Positions 15,358-24,606 of a stretch of DNA of 36,826 nucleotides are shown piece by piece; the stretch's first letter is position 1, and each line of letters starts with the position of its first letter. The DNA is from Gammaproteobacteria bacterium (GTDB lineage: Bacteria; Pseudomonadota; Gammaproteobacteria; Steroidobacterales; Steroidobacteraceae). The stretch is from assembly GCA_005878835.1 (NCBI GenBank), contig VBMV01000095.1:1-36826 (forward strand). Reading direction: 5' to 3'. Both the position numbers and the translations under genes were made by a program. The notes below the pieces were generated by a model that was not told the origin of the DNA, made no database searches, and was given only the letters and a program-made list of their open reading frames with translations.

Positions 15358-16476
15358 ATGCGTCCCAAGATGCTTCGTGTGCTACCCCTCGCGCTGGCGG
15401 TCTCGGTCAGTGCCTCAGCGCTCGCCGACTCGCAGGTCGCCAGGGGCGAGGTCGCCGCCCTGCGCCCACCGACGCTGACACCCCAGCAGAGCGGCACTCT
15501 CAACCGGCTGCAGGCGGTGAGCCCGGTCAACTCGCGCGTGGTGTGGGCCAGCGGCGTGGGCGGCACCTATGTCGTCACCACCGATGGCGGCGCAACCTGG
15601 CGGGCGGGCGTGGTTGCGGGGGCCGAACAACTCCAGTTCCGCGATGTGCAGGGGGTGAGCGCAACGGTCGCCTTTCTCTTGTCCGCCGGCGTCGGCCCGG
15701 CTTCCCGCATCTATAAGACCGAGGACGGCGGAGCATCCTGGTCGCTGCAATTCCAGAGTTTGGACCCCGAGGCATTTTATGACTGCTTCGCGTTCTGGAC
15801 CGCGCGCCGCGGGATCGCCATGAGCGACGCCGTCAACGGCCGGTTTCCCGTGATCCAGACGACCGACGGCACGACCTGGGCGGATATCGGCGACCGGTTG
15901 CCGGCGGCGCAACTCGGGGAAGCGGCGTTCGCGGCGAGCGGCACGTGCGTTGCGACTCAGGGGAGAAGTCGGGCTTGGATCGGCACCGGCGGCGCGGCGA
16001 AGGCCAGAATCCTCGCGACAACCGACGGCGGCCATACGTGGGCCGCGTACGACACGCCCATCGTCCAGGGCACCGCGAGCTCGGGTGTGTTCAGCGTCGA
16101 TTTCCGCGATCGATTGCACGGCATCCTCGGCGCTGGCGAGCTAGCGGCGCCCACCGCATTCGCCGACACCGTCGCACGCTCGAGCGACGGCGGGAAGACG
16201 TGGCGGCTCACGAGCCGCCCGCCAGTCCCGGGCGCAATTTACGGTCTGAGCTACGTGCGCGAACGCTCTGCAGAGGGCGACGCTGATGAGGAGGTGAGCG
16301 CCACGCGGGCCGTCGTGGTCACCGGGCCGGGCGGCGCGGCCTGGTCACCTGACGAAGGGGACACTTGGGTCAGCCTGACAGGGCTCGCGAACTACTGGGC
16401 TGTGGCGTTCGCAAGCCCGCAGGCGGGTTGGTTGGTAGGGACGCAGGGCAGAATTGTAAAAATCAGTTTTGAATAG
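15358..16476 (+). CDS. Exported BNR/Asp-box (YCF48-like) repeat protein
   Basis: A predicted beta-propeller of 372 residues. The ATG at 15358 has a GAGG ribosome site and begins a clean signal peptide (cleavage near SASALA-DS). The longer open frame from 15259 lacks these features. At least six Asp-box motifs are visible: TTDGGATW, TEDGGASW, TTDGTTW, TTDGGHTW, SSDGGKTW and SPDEGDTW, spaced about one propeller blade apart. Such proteins are often annotated as sialidase-like or photosystem-stability-factor-like, but catalytic sialidase residues are not evident. The protein probably acts in the periplasm or outside as a binding scaffold; the specific role is unknown. Confidence 0.8.
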   Translation: MRPKMLRVLPLALAVSVSASALADSQVARGEVAALRPPTLTPQQSGTLNRLQAVSPVNSRVVWASGVGGTYVVTTDGGATWRAGVVAGAEQLQFRDVQGVSATVAFLLSAGVGPASRIYKTEDGGASWSLQFQSLDPEAFYDCFAFWTARRGIAMSDAVNGRFPVIQTTDGTTWADIGDRLPAAQLGEAAFAASGTCVATQGRSRAWIGTGGAAKARILATTDGGHTWAAYDTPIVQGTASSGVFSVDFRDRLHGILGAGELAAPTAFADTVARSSDGGKTWRLTSRPPVPGAIYGLSYVRERSAEGDADEEVSATRAVVVTGPGGAAWSPDEGDTWVSLTGLANYWAVAFASPQAGWLVGTQGRIVKISFE

Positions 16477-16575
16477 CGGTTCGGATCGGTAGCGATGGCG
16501 CCAGCGTGTATCCGGAACTGCGCTGCTCGCCCGGTTCGCTTGAGAAGCGCTCCTTGAGGTTCAACGAGGTGCCAG

Positions 16576-18324
16576 ATGCTCAGAGTTTGGGAGTCAATGC
16601 GATACGGCCAGGCGACGGTGAGGAAGCAGCTGGTAGCCTCCGCGAGCCGTGTCGCCCTTTGCCTCGCACTCTTCCAGCCGGCAATTGCGACGCCCGCTCA
16701 CGCTGCGAATGCGCCGTTCGACCTGGTGATTGTCCACGGGCGGATCATCGATGGAACGGGTTCGCCCTGGTATTCGGGTGATATCGGGATTCGCAACGGC
16801 AGGATTGCCGCCATCGGCAAGCTCGATCGGCAGTCGCGCGTGAAAACCATTGACGCTCACGACCGCGTGGTAGCGCCTGGGTTCATCGACATGCTGGGCC
16901 AGTCCGAACTGAGCATTCTGGTCGAGCCTCGGCTGCCGTCGAAGATATTTCAGGGCGTTACTACCGAAATAACGGGCGAAGGGGATTCGGTGGCGCCGCT
17001 CAATGACTCCATCATTCGGGCCGACCGGAAGGTTTACGAGCATTACGGCGTAACGCCGGATTGGCGCACGTTGCGGCAATACTTTGCGCGACTCGAGAAG
17101 CAGGGCATCGGGATCAATTTCGCTACTTACGTTGGGGCGACCAGCGTCCGCAGAATGATTCTGGGGGACGAGGATCGGCGACCTACTGCGCAGCAGCTGG
17201 AGCAGATGAAGGGACTGGTCGCAGAGAGCATGCGCGCGGGTGCCATGGGGCTCTCCAGTGCGTTGGAATATGCGCCGGCGCCGTATGCGAGCACGGACGA
17301 GCTCATAGCGTTAGCGCGGGAGGCCGCGAAGTTCGGCGGAATCTACGCTACCCATATGCGCAGCGAGGGCGACGGCATCATGGCAGCGCTCGAGGAGGCT
17401 GTGAGGATTGGCCGCGAGGCCGGTGCGCCGGTCGAGATCTGGCACTTGAAGACCGCGGGCAAGAACAACTGGGGCCGAATGCCGGAGGTGGTGGCGAAGA
17501 TCGATGCAGCGCGCGCGTCGGGCACCGACATCAGTGCCAATACCTATGCCTACACCGCCTGGTACAACGATCTCTCTGCCTTTGTTCCGCCGTGGGCCCA
17601 TGATGGCGGCAATGCGAAACTCGTTACGCGACTCACAGATCCAGTGCTTCGCGCCCGCATTCGAAAAGACATGTTGAGCGCCTCGAGCGAATGGGACAAC
17701 GAATGGGATGAGATTGCGGGTCCGGAGGCGGTCCTCATCGGCGTGGTACACAAGGCCGACCTGCTGCCGTTGCAGGGTAAGACCCTGGCCGAGGTGGCGA
17801 GGAGCTGGAAGAAAGATCCGATGGAGTCATTATTCGATCTGCTGATTGCAGACGATGCGCTCACCGAGGTGGCGGTGTTCGGGATGTCAGAAGCCGACGT
17901 CGCACTGGCGCTGGAGCAGCCGTGGGTGTCGGTGGACAACGATTCTCCTGGTACCTCCCCACAAGGAATTCTGGGGCAGGAGCACCCGCATCCGCGCGCC
18001 TACGGGACGTTCCCGCGGATCATCCGCAAATACGTGAGAGAAGAGAAGAAGCTCACGCTGCACGATGCCATTCGAAAGTTTACTGCATTGCCCGCCCAGC
18101 GCATGCGATTGACCGATCGTGGCGTACTGAAGGAGGGCATGTGGGCCGATATCGTGATCTTCGATCCGGCAACGATCCGTGACGCGGCTACCTTTGAAAG
18201 CCCCAATCAGCTGTCTGAGGGGATGGAGCATGTGTTGGTCAACGGCGTGCCGGTAATCGAGGGGGGCAAGATGACCGATGCCCTGCCCGGGAAGATATTG
18301 CATGGACCCGGCTATGAACCGTGA
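16576..18324 (+). CDS. Exported N-acyl-D-amino-acid deacylase-like amidohydrolase
   Basis: Amidohydrolase-superfamily protein of 582 residues resembling D-aminoacylases (DLVIVHGRIIDGTGSPWYSGDIGI near the N-terminus, PGKILHGPGYEP at the end). The ATG at 16576 has GAGG six bases upstream, and residues to about 43 form a signal peptide ending THAHAA-like (PAHAA). The expected metal-binding PGFIDxHxH is PGFIDMLGQSE here, with Leu107 and Gln109 in place of the two His. Later family residues remain, including TGEGDS, THMRSEGDG and WHLKTAGKNNWG. The VSVDNDSPGTSPQG segment is also well formed. It may use a different metal set or may not be a deacylase. It probably acts in the periplasm on N-acylated D-amino acids or dipeptides. 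Confidence 0.82.
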   Translation: MLRVWESMRYGQATVRKQLVASASRVALCLALFQPAIATPAHAANAPFDLVIVHGRIIDGTGSPWYSGDIGIRNGRIAAIGKLDRQSRVKTIDAHDRVVAPGFIDMLGQSELSILVEPRLPSKIFQGVTTEITGEGDSVAPLNDSIIRADRKVYEHYGVTPDWRTLRQYFARLEKQGIGINFATYVGATSVRRMILGDEDRRPTAQQLEQMKGLVAESMRAGAMGLSSALEYAPAPYASTDELIALAREAAKFGGIYATHMRSEGDGIMAALEEAVRIGREAGAPVEIWHLKTAGKNNWGRMPEVVAKIDAARASGTDISANTYAYTAWYNDLSAFVPPWAHDGGNAKLVTRLTDPVLRARIRKDMLSASSEWDNEWDEIAGPEAVLIGVVHKADLLPLQGKTLAEVARSWKKDPMESLFDLLIADDALTEVAVFGMSEADVALALEQPWVSVDNDSPGTSPQGILGQEHPHPRAYGTFPRIIRKYVREEKKLTLHDAIRKFTALPAQRMRLTDRGVLKEGMWADIVIFDPATIRDAATFESPNQLSEGMEHVLVNGVPVIEGGKMTDALPGKILHGPGYEP

Positions 18325-18371
18325 GCAACCTGCTGCCCGGCGATGAATAGCTTAGGTTGAAAACGCAAGCC

Positions 18372-18395
18372 GTTCCGTTAGTAAAGGAACCTTTT
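18372..18395 (+). terminator. Weak candidate terminator after the deacylase-like gene
   Basis: The stem GTTCC/GGAAC with a 9-base loop is followed by CTTTT, 47 bases after the stop at 18324. The stem is short and the T-run brief, so termination efficiency is doubtful. Confidence 0.25.
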
Positions 18396-18510
18396 CCAGC
18401 GAGCCAGTCTGGTAAAGACCCCGAAATACCTGTGCATTGACTGAACCTTCTCGTCGACTTCGCGTCGTTGCACCTCTGCAATCGGTGCTCGTCTGTGATA
18501 TTAGATCGCG

Positions 18511-19209
18511 ATGGGCTTGCACGGCATGAGGTACAAGGGCATCGTCTTTGACTTCAACGGCGTGTTGTTCTGGGACGCCGATTTGCAGGTCAAATCGTGG
18601 CAGGTTATTGCGAAGAACCTGCGCGGACACGAGATGACGGACGATGAGCTCGCCATTCACATGCACGGTCGTCCGAACTCCTACGTGTTGAGCTACCTGG
18701 CTGGCCGCACGATTGCGGGGCAAGAACTTCTCGATCTGATTCAAGTCAAGGAGTCGTTCTATCGCGAATTGTGCCTGTCGAACCCACGCCGCCTGGTGCT
18801 GTCTCCCGGCGCGCACAGTCTTCTTGAGACGCTGGCGCGCCGCGACATCCCGCGAACCATCGCGACCTCCTCGGAGATCACGAATCTGAAGTTCTTCATG
18901 GAGCGCCTGCGCCTGGAGCGATGGTTCGACGTGGCGAAGATTATTTACGACGATGGCATTCGCCCCGGAAAGCCCGCACCGGATGTGTATCTGGCGGCCG
19001 CACGCACTATCGGGGTCGCCCCGCATGAGTGCGCAGTGGTCGAGGATGCGGTCTCCGGACTCGCCGCCGCCCACGCCGCCGGTATCGGCTATATCGTTGC
19101 GATCGGTGCGCCTGCGGCGCTTGAGAAATTGCGGGCCTGCGACGGTGTGGCCACCGCGATCGAGAGCCTGAGAGATTTTCCACGCGAGCGGCTGCTGGAT
19201 CGGACGTAG
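18511..19209 (+). CDS. HAD-superfamily hydrolase, beta-phosphoglucomutase-like
   Basis: A 232-residue cytoplasmic HAD protein with an alpha-helical cap after motif I, as in phosphoglucomutase/phosphatase-like members. Motif I is D14-F-N16-G-V, motif II is TIATSS, motif III is the Lys in GKPAPDVY, and motif IV is VVEDAVSG. The second motif-I Asp, normally the general acid/base of phosphatases, is Asn here. The start could also be the ATG at 18526, since neither has a clear ribosome site. It stands alone between the deacylase-like gene and the convergent transporter gene, so the substrate cannot be inferred. Confidence 0.8.
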   Translation: MGLHGMRYKGIVFDFNGVLFWDADLQVKSWQVIAKNLRGHEMTDDELAIHMHGRPNSYVLSYLAGRTIAGQELLDLIQVKESFYRELCLSNPRRLVLSPGAHSLLETLARRDIPRTIATSSEITNLKFFMERLRLERWFDVAKIIYDDGIRPGKPAPDVYLAAARTIGVAPHECAVVEDAVSGLAAAHAAGIGYIVAIGAPAALEKLRACDGVATAIESLRDFPRERLLDRT

Positions 19210-19235
19210 GGAATTATTACGGCAGGCTCAGTGGA

Positions 19236-20072
19236 TCATGATGCGTAGCCGATGCAGACAGCTCCGAGTGTGACTGCTATGCACACAAGAATACGGCGAC
19301 GCGTGAGAGCTTCTCCAAGGAGCATACGAGCAAGCAGCGCAGAAAAGACGATGCTGGTCTCGCGCAGGGCTGAAATCGGACCGACCTTTCCCAGGGCGAG
19401 CGCGGCGGTGATCGCTCCGTAGCTCAGGAATGAAATGAAGCCGCCGGCCATTGCCTTCAGAGTCTCAGGGGTGCGCGGGTCCACGGTAATTCCTCCCCTG
19501 AGGAGCAAGAACGCAAGGGGCAGGAGAGCGCCGTAGATCAGGAAGATCCAGGCTGCGTAGGATTGCGCGTTGCCCGCAAAGCGCACGCCGATGCCGTCGG
19601 CGGTGACGTAGCACGCGACGAACAGCGCTGTTGCGAGTGCGAGAGCGACCGACTTTGCCCCTGCCCGCGTTCTGCCAAGGGCGAGGCTCATGATCCCAAG
19701 GCAAATCAACGTCACGCCAAACAACGCCGGCCCGCTCACTCGCTGACCCGCGAGAACGAAACCGCCGCTGGTCACCATGAGCGGCACGCTACCCCTGACG
19801 ATCGGGTAGACCTGTCCCAGTTCGCCGTATCGATAGGCATGAGCCAGGAAGATGCTGTAAAGAACCTGTAAGACGGCCGAGGTGCCCAGATACATCCAGC
19901 TCTGCGTCGCGGGCAGGGGCAGGAGCAGTGCAAAGGGAATAGCGGCGAGCGTCGTCGCGAAGCTCATGACCGTGACAAACCACAACCGGTCGACGCCGCT
20001 TCGTAAGGCGGCGTTCCATGTTGCATGCAGCGCGGCTGCAAAAAGCGTCAGACCGATGACAGCCACACTCAT
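19236..20072 (-). CDS. EamA/DMT-superfamily permease
   Basis: Inner-membrane transporter of 278 residues with about ten hydrophobic segments in two similar halves, the normal EamA/drug-metabolite transporter layout. YRYGELGQVYPIVRG in the first half and ALGKVGPISALRETSIVFSA in the second are typical. The ATG at 20072 begins just before the first membrane helix (MSVAVIGLTLF). The open frame extends to 20252, but those residues are polar, not membrane-like, and would run into the divergent gene. Substrate unknown. It is convergent with the HAD gene. Confidence 0.85.
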   Translation of the reverse strand: MSVAVIGLTLFAAALHATWNAALRSGVDRLWFVTVMSFATTLAAIPFALLLPLPATQSWMYLGTSAVLQVLYSIFLAHAYRYGELGQVYPIVRGSVPLMVTSGGFVLAGQRVSGPALFGVTLICLGIMSLALGRTRAGAKSVALALATALFVACYVTADGIGVRFAGNAQSYAAWIFLIYGALLPLAFLLLRGGITVDPRTPETLKAMAGGFISFLSYGAITAALALGKVGPISALRETSIVFSALLARMLLGEALTRRRILVCIAVTLGAVCIGYAS

Positions 20073-20265
20073 ATTCCCGTGATCCGCTTCACACAATCCT
20101 TGCATGATCAATAGCTTGGACGTGCCAGCGGGTGAGCTGAAAATTCCGCCTGTCCCCCTGGCCACCGTTGCGTCCGGTTGCCCCCTCGCCCGCGGCGACT
20201 CAGTTTGCGCAATCAGACGCCGTAGTACACTCTGCGGCTTCAAGACAGCCACCTCGAAGCACCCC

Positions 20266-22203
20266 GTGACCGACGAATCTGGGCCTAAGGGCGACCCGGT
20301 TCCCGCCTCGGACGGGCATCGAGCCGTCTTCCTCAGCTACGCTTCCGAGGACACAGAGGCGGCGGCGCGTATCAGCAGCAGCCTGCGCAATGCAGGCATT
20401 GAAGTGTGGTTCGACCAGAACGAGCTGCGTGGCGGAGCTGCCTGGGACTCCGCGATCAAGAGACAGATCAGGACCTGCGCCTTGTTCATCCCGATCATTT
20501 CCGCGAATTCGCGCGCTCGCGTCGAGGGATATTTCCGGTTCGAATGGAAACTCGCGGTCGATCGCTCCCACCTGATGGCCGCCGAGAAGGCATTTCTGCT
20601 GCCGGTCGTCATTGACGCGACCGACGAGGTCGACGCCCGGGTGCCCGAGAAGTTCCACGAAGTACAGTGGACGTGGCTCAGGGGCGGGGAGAACTCGCCC
20701 GCTTTCGTCGCGCAGGTGACGCGACTGCTGGCCTTCGGTGGGTACATGCAGCCGGCAGGTGCAGCGCCCGCGCTCACGAGCCGGCCGATGGCGCCGGCAG
20801 TTCCAACACCTTCCGTCGGGCGCAGCCCCTGCTCGGAACAGTCGATCGCAGTCCTGCCGTTCGTGGACATGAGCCAGAACAAGGATCAGGAGTACTTCTC
20901 GGACGGGCTGACGGAGGAACTCATCGGATTGCTCACCAGAGTTCCCGAACTGCGCGTGCCGGCCCGCACCTCCTGTTTCTACTTCAAGAGCAAGCAGGCG
21001 ACGATTGCCGATATTGCGCGGGCGCTGAACGTCGCCCACGTGCTCGAAGGCAGCGTACGCAAAGCCGGCAACACGATACGCATCGCGGTTCAGCTGATCC
21101 GGGCCGACACGGGCTTCCACCTGTGGTCGCAGACCTTCGATCGTACGCTCGATGACATCTTCAAGGTGCAGGACGAGATAGCCGGCTCGGTAGTGCGCTC
21201 ACTGTGCGATGCCCTGCTGAGCGCCACGCTGCCGGCGCGGAGCGCTGCGCTGAATTCCGAAAGTTATCAACTCTACCTGCGCGGGCACTTTCACTGGAAT
21301 CGCCGCTCGCCGGAGGAGTTCAGAAAAGCCATAACATTCTTTCAGCAAGCCATTGCCGTTGACCCTGACTATGCCCTGGCGTTCACGGGCCTCGCAAACT
21401 GCTACAGTCTGCTGCCCATCTACGACCGCACCTCGCAAGCGACGCAGACGATGCCGCAGGCGAGAACGGCGATACTCAGAGCGCTGGCGATCGACGATAA
21501 TCTGGCGGAAGCCCACGCCTCGTTGGGGTTGATACTGACGCTCTTCGATTTCGAGTGGCTGGCGGCGGAACGTCAGTACCAGCGGGCGATCGAGCTCAGC
21601 CCTAATTCTCCCGTGCCGCATCAGTGGTACGGTGAGCTGCTCGTCAATACCGGACGGTTCGACGCGGGACTGGCGCAAGGCCGCCGTGCCGTTGAGTTGG
21701 ACCCCCTGTCACAGGTGGCCAATCTGGCGCTGGGCATCCAGTTGAATTCCGCCCGCCGCTACACGGAAGCCATCGAGCAGCTGCAAAAGACTCTGACACT
21801 TGGCCGCAACTTCGCCGACACCAATTATTTGCTCTTTGAAGCCTACGCCAACAAAGGCCTGTACCAGGAGGCGGTGGCGGCGTATGCGCGACAGAAGCAG
21901 CTGGATGGGGAGCCTGCAACCGAGGTGGCTGCGTTGAAGGAAGCGTTCGCCAAGGACTCGTGGCCAGGATTTCTGCAGCTGCGAATCCGCTCTCTCGAAG
22001 CCCAGGGGCAGCCGGACTGTGATGAGATTGCGGCTTTCTCTGCCCGGGTGGGCGATCTGGACCGCGCGTTTGCCTGGCTGGAAAAATCCTATGCCGGCAG
22101 AAGCCCCAGGCTCACTCACCTGAAGGTCGATGCCCGATACGACAACTTGCGCGCCGATGCGCGCTTCGCGGACATGCTGCGCCGCGTTGGACTGGGAAGC
22201 TGA
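20266..22203 (+). CDS. TIR domain - TolB-like domain - TPR protein
   Basis: Three-part protein of about 645 residues from a GTG at 20266. Residues 20-145 are a TIR domain (AVFLSYASEDTEAAARI, IEVWFDQNELRGG, then EGYFRFEWKLA). Residues about 192-311 are a FlgO/TolB-N-like domain (SIAVLPFVDMSQNKDQEYFSDG, VLEGSVRKAGNTIRIAVQLI). From about 340 onward there are several TPR-like helix pairs (AIAVDPDYALAFTGLANCY, AIELSPNSPVPHQWYG). The frame is open back to ATG 20104, but the extra 54 residues fit no family and lie in the divergent promoter region. I therefore favour the GTG, with moderate certainty. No transmembrane segment is seen. Function unknown: TIR domains can be scaffolds or NAD-cleaving enzymes, and no defence genes adjoin it. 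Confidence 0.8.
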   Translation: MTDESGPKGDPVPASDGHRAVFLSYASEDTEAAARISSSLRNAGIEVWFDQNELRGGAAWDSAIKRQIRTCALFIPIISANSRARVEGYFRFEWKLAVDRSHLMAAEKAFLLPVVIDATDEVDARVPEKFHEVQWTWLRGGENSPAFVAQVTRLLAFGGYMQPAGAAPALTSRPMAPAVPTPSVGRSPCSEQSIAVLPFVDMSQNKDQEYFSDGLTEELIGLLTRVPELRVPARTSCFYFKSKQATIADIARALNVAHVLEGSVRKAGNTIRIAVQLIRADTGFHLWSQTFDRTLDDIFKVQDEIAGSVVRSLCDALLSATLPARSAALNSESYQLYLRGHFHWNRRSPEEFRKAITFFQQAIAVDPDYALAFTGLANCYSLLPIYDRTSQATQTMPQARTAILRALAIDDNLAEAHASLGLILTLFDFEWLAAERQYQRAIELSPNSPVPHQWYGELLVNTGRFDAGLAQGRRAVELDPLSQVANLALGIQLNSARRYTEAIEQLQKTLTLGRNFADTNYLLFEAYANKGLYQEAVAAYARQKQLDGEPATEVAALKEAFAKDSWPGFLQLRIRSLEAQGQPDCDEIAAFSARVGDLDRAFAWLEKSYAGRSPRLTHLKVDARYDNLRADARFADMLRRVGLGS

Positions 22204-22247
22204 TCAGCGCTGTACCTGAGCGCTCGCCGCAGGGCCGTCGTAGCGCG

Positions 22248-23822
22248 CTACCGTGACACCTTGGCGCCGAGAACGTTGTAGGCAGTGACCGGACGGTGCA
22301 GTCCCTTGAGAGTCAGCTCACCCACCGATTCGAGCTCGAAGAGACCATCGGTGGCGGCGAGCACGCGCTTGGAGACCAGAATCTGTCCGGGCTTGGCCTC
22401 ACCACACAGCCGTGCCGCGAGATTCGTCACCGTGCCGATCGCACCGTAATCCCAGCGCCCCTCGTAGCCGATCGCGCCAATCGTGGCATAACCCTGCGCG
22501 ATGCCAACGCCGAGTTCGAGCTCGTAGCCCATCTTGCGCCAGGAGACGATCAGTTCGCCGACCCGCTCACGCATGGCGAGGGCCATGCGCAGCGTGCGCT
22601 CCGCGGCATTGGGCACCGGCACCGGGTCGTTGAAGAAAACCATCATGCCATCGCCGGTGAACCGCTCCAGCGTGCCTTCGTGCTCCATGACCAGCCGACC
22701 CATCTCGGCGTGATACTCGCGCAGCACGCTCATGACTTCCTCGGGTTCGACGCTTTCCGCAAAGGCGGTGAAGCCACGCAGGTCGAGGAAGCAAACGGTC
22801 AGGTTGCGGCGGTGGGTAGCGAGGGGATCGTCCGCACCACCCGCCACGATGAGTTCCGCGAGCTGCGGCGAGAAGAAACGCTTGAGCCGCCCGAGACGAT
22901 CGAGCAGCGCCACCTGCTCTTTGACGCGCTGCTCGAGTCTCTGATTCCACTCGGCCAACTGTCGCAAATGCAAGGCTTCGCGATCGCGCAAGCGTTTCTT
23001 TTCCAGGCAAGCACCGATGCGCGCCCGCAGCAGCACCGGGTCGAAGGGCTTTGGCAGATAATCCTCTGCGCCCAATTCGATGCAGCGCACGACGCTGTCC
23101 ATTTCGTCCAGCGCCGATATCATGACGACCGGAATTTCCCGCAGCGCCTCCTCTGCAGTGAGCCGCTGCAACACTTCGTAGCCGCTCATCTGCGGCATGA
23201 TCACATCCAGCAGCACCAGGTCGATAGGCTGCTGGCGCAGCAGGGTGAGCGCATCCGGTCCGTTTGCCACCACTTGCACCCGGTGGCCCGCGCGTGCCAG
23301 CCGGCGGCTCAGCATCTCCCGGTTGGCGGCGTTGTCATCGACCACCAGGATGTTTCCGGTTTCCGTGTTCGGCGCCGGCGCTACCGCGATTCGCGCCGTA
23401 TCCGAGTCGGCGATCGGCGCGAGCGGCGGCGCGCTGACCCCGTCAGCGATCATGGTGTGCAAGGTGTGCGCGGCAGTGGCGATTCGCTCCAGATCCTGGC
23501 CCACCTCTGCGGCGGCCGTCTGCTGGGCCTGCGCCTTGAGCTCATCGGCGGCGGCGATGATGGAGCTTATGGGCCCGGAGGCCTCGGCGCTGAGGCGGCG
23601 CAGATCGATCTCATTGTCCTTGCGCGTGCGCCCGAGCACCTCATCGACGAGCAGCATCAGCTGCTGCGCATACTCGTGCAATTCACGCAGCCTGGGCTCC
23701 ATTCCCGCGATGCTTCCTTCGCTGGCGCTCTCCAGCAACATCTCGCTGTAACCGATGATGTGGTTCAGCGGCGTGTGCAGCTCGTGCCGCAGATGATTCA
23801 ATGTCGCGCGATCGGTGGTCAC
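22248..23822 (-). CDS. HisKA-like domain - receiver - class III adenylate/guanylate cyclase
   Basis: A 524-residue cytoplasmic signalling protein. The N-terminus has a histidine-kinase phosphoacceptor motif, LRHELHTPLN with H13, but no ATP-binding kinase domain follows. A receiver domain spans about 156-275 (acidic pocket VDDN, phospho-acceptor Asp206, Lys in LPKPF). A coiled linker leads to a class III cyclase domain (about 338-515). Its metal-binding Asp347 is in CFLDLRGF and Asp391 in RFTGDGMMVFF. The product is presumably cAMP or cGMP; substrate residues are not certain. The GTG start overlaps the upstream receiver gene (GTGA). It is the last gene of a four-gene phosphorelay operon, so it is probably the output, switched by receiver phosphorylation. 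Confidence 0.9.
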   Translation of the reverse strand: MTTDRATLNHLRHELHTPLNHIIGYSEMLLESASEGSIAGMEPRLRELHEYAQQLMLLVDEVLGRTRKDNEIDLRRLSAEASGPISSIIAAADELKAQAQQTAAAEVGQDLERIATAAHTLHTMIADGVSAPPLAPIADSDTARIAVAPAPNTETGNILVVDDNAANREMLSRRLARAGHRVQVVANGPDALTLLRQQPIDLVLLDVIMPQMSGYEVLQRLTAEEALREIPVVMISALDEMDSVVRCIELGAEDYLPKPFDPVLLRARIGACLEKKRLRDREALHLRQLAEWNQRLEQRVKEQVALLDRLGRLKRFFSPQLAELIVAGGADDPLATHRRNLTVCFLDLRGFTAFAESVEPEEVMSVLREYHAEMGRLVMEHEGTLERFTGDGMMVFFNDPVPVPNAAERTLRMALAMRERVGELIVSWRKMGYELELGVGIAQGYATIGAIGYEGRWDYGAIGTVTNLAARLCGEAKPGQILVSKRVLAATDGLFELESVGELTLKGLHRPVTAYNVLGAKVSR

Positions 23823-24196
23823 GCCGCAGATCCCTGGTTGAGCAGGCTCTCGATCTTCCCCAACAGTCGCGGCAGCTCGATCGGCTTGGTATCGAAGTCG
23901 TCACACCCCACCGCCAGGGCGTTATCGCGGTCGCTGGCCATGGTGTGAGCGGTCAGCGCCACGATCGGGATATGGCGGGTCTGCGGGGCCGCCTTGAGTC
24001 GCCGCGTTGCCTCCAGGCCATCGATCCCCGGCAAAGTCACGTCCATCAGGATCAGCGCCGGCGCATCCGCCTGAGCCATGGCTATGCCGGTCTCGCCATC
24101 GACGGCCGTCACGACTTCGTACCCTCGCTTGCGCAGGCGCCGCGACAACATATCGCGGTTGAGCTCGTTGTCCTCGATCAGCAGGATCTTCTTCAT
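23819..24196 (-). CDS. Single-domain response regulator (DivK-like)
   Basis: A 125-residue stand-alone receiver domain. Acidic residues E8-D9, phospho-acceptor D52 in LILMDVTLPG, the Thr/Ser position in VALTAH and Lys in FDTKPI are all present. With no output domain it should shuttle phosphate or bind a partner, as DivK and CheY-like proteins do. It overlaps the genes on both sides by four bases (ATGA upstream, GTGA downstream). It is about 50-60% similar by eye to the preceding receiver, suggesting a local duplication. Confidence 0.93.
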   Translation of the reverse strand: MKKILLIEDNELNRDMLSRRLRKRGYEVVTAVDGETGIAMAQADAPALILMDVTLPGIDGLEATRRLKAAPQTRHIPIVALTAHTMASDRDNALAVGCDDFDTKPIELPRLLGKIESLLNQGSAA

Positions 24197-24606
24197 GCGT
24201 CGGTCCCGGGCGTAACGGTTTTGCTCATGCGATCATCCGGCTTGTGAGCCCCTGACAGCGCACGAATCTTTTCGAGCAGGCGCGGCATGACGATCGGTTT
24301 GGTGTCAAAATCGTCGCAGCCCGCCGCGAGCGCTTTCTCACGGTCACCGCTCATCGCATTGGCGGTGAGGGCGATGACGGGTATGTGCCGAGTGTGCTGC
24401 GCAGCCTTGAGCTGGCGCGTCGCCGCCCAGCCATCCAGCACCGGCAGGCTCAGATCCATCAGAATCACATCGGGCCGCTCGCTCGCGGCAAGCTGCACGC
24501 CACTGGCCCCATCGCGCGCGATCACTACCGTATGCCCCTGGCGCTTGAGGCGGCTCTCCAGGATATAGATGTTGTCCTCATTATCCTCTACGTACAGAAT
24601 CTTCAC
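24193..24606 (-). CDS. Single-domain response regulator
   Basis: A 137-residue receiver with acidic E7-D8, phospho-acceptor D51 in VILMDLSLPV, VIALTANAMS and FDTKPI. The last 20 or so residues form a polar tail without a domain. It overlaps the hybrid kinase gene by ATGA (24603-24606) and the next receiver by ATGA. It shares the segment AxGCDDFDTKPI with its neighbour, which supports tandem duplication. Probably a phosphate carrier between the hybrid kinase and the cyclase protein. Confidence 0.93.
   Translation of the reverse strand: MKILYVEDNEDNIYILESRLKRQGHTVVIARDGASGVQLAASERPDVILMDLSLPVLDGWAATRQLKAAQHTRHIPVIALTANAMSGDREKALAAGCDDFDTKPIVMPRLLEKIRALSGAHKPDDRMSKTVTPGTDA

Noticed and set aside
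22296-23948. Long plus-strand open frame (550 codons), with a similar one at 24630-26105
   Set aside because: Both are antisense to the cyclase and hybrid kinase genes, which carry unmistakable catalytic motifs; no independent domain is seen.
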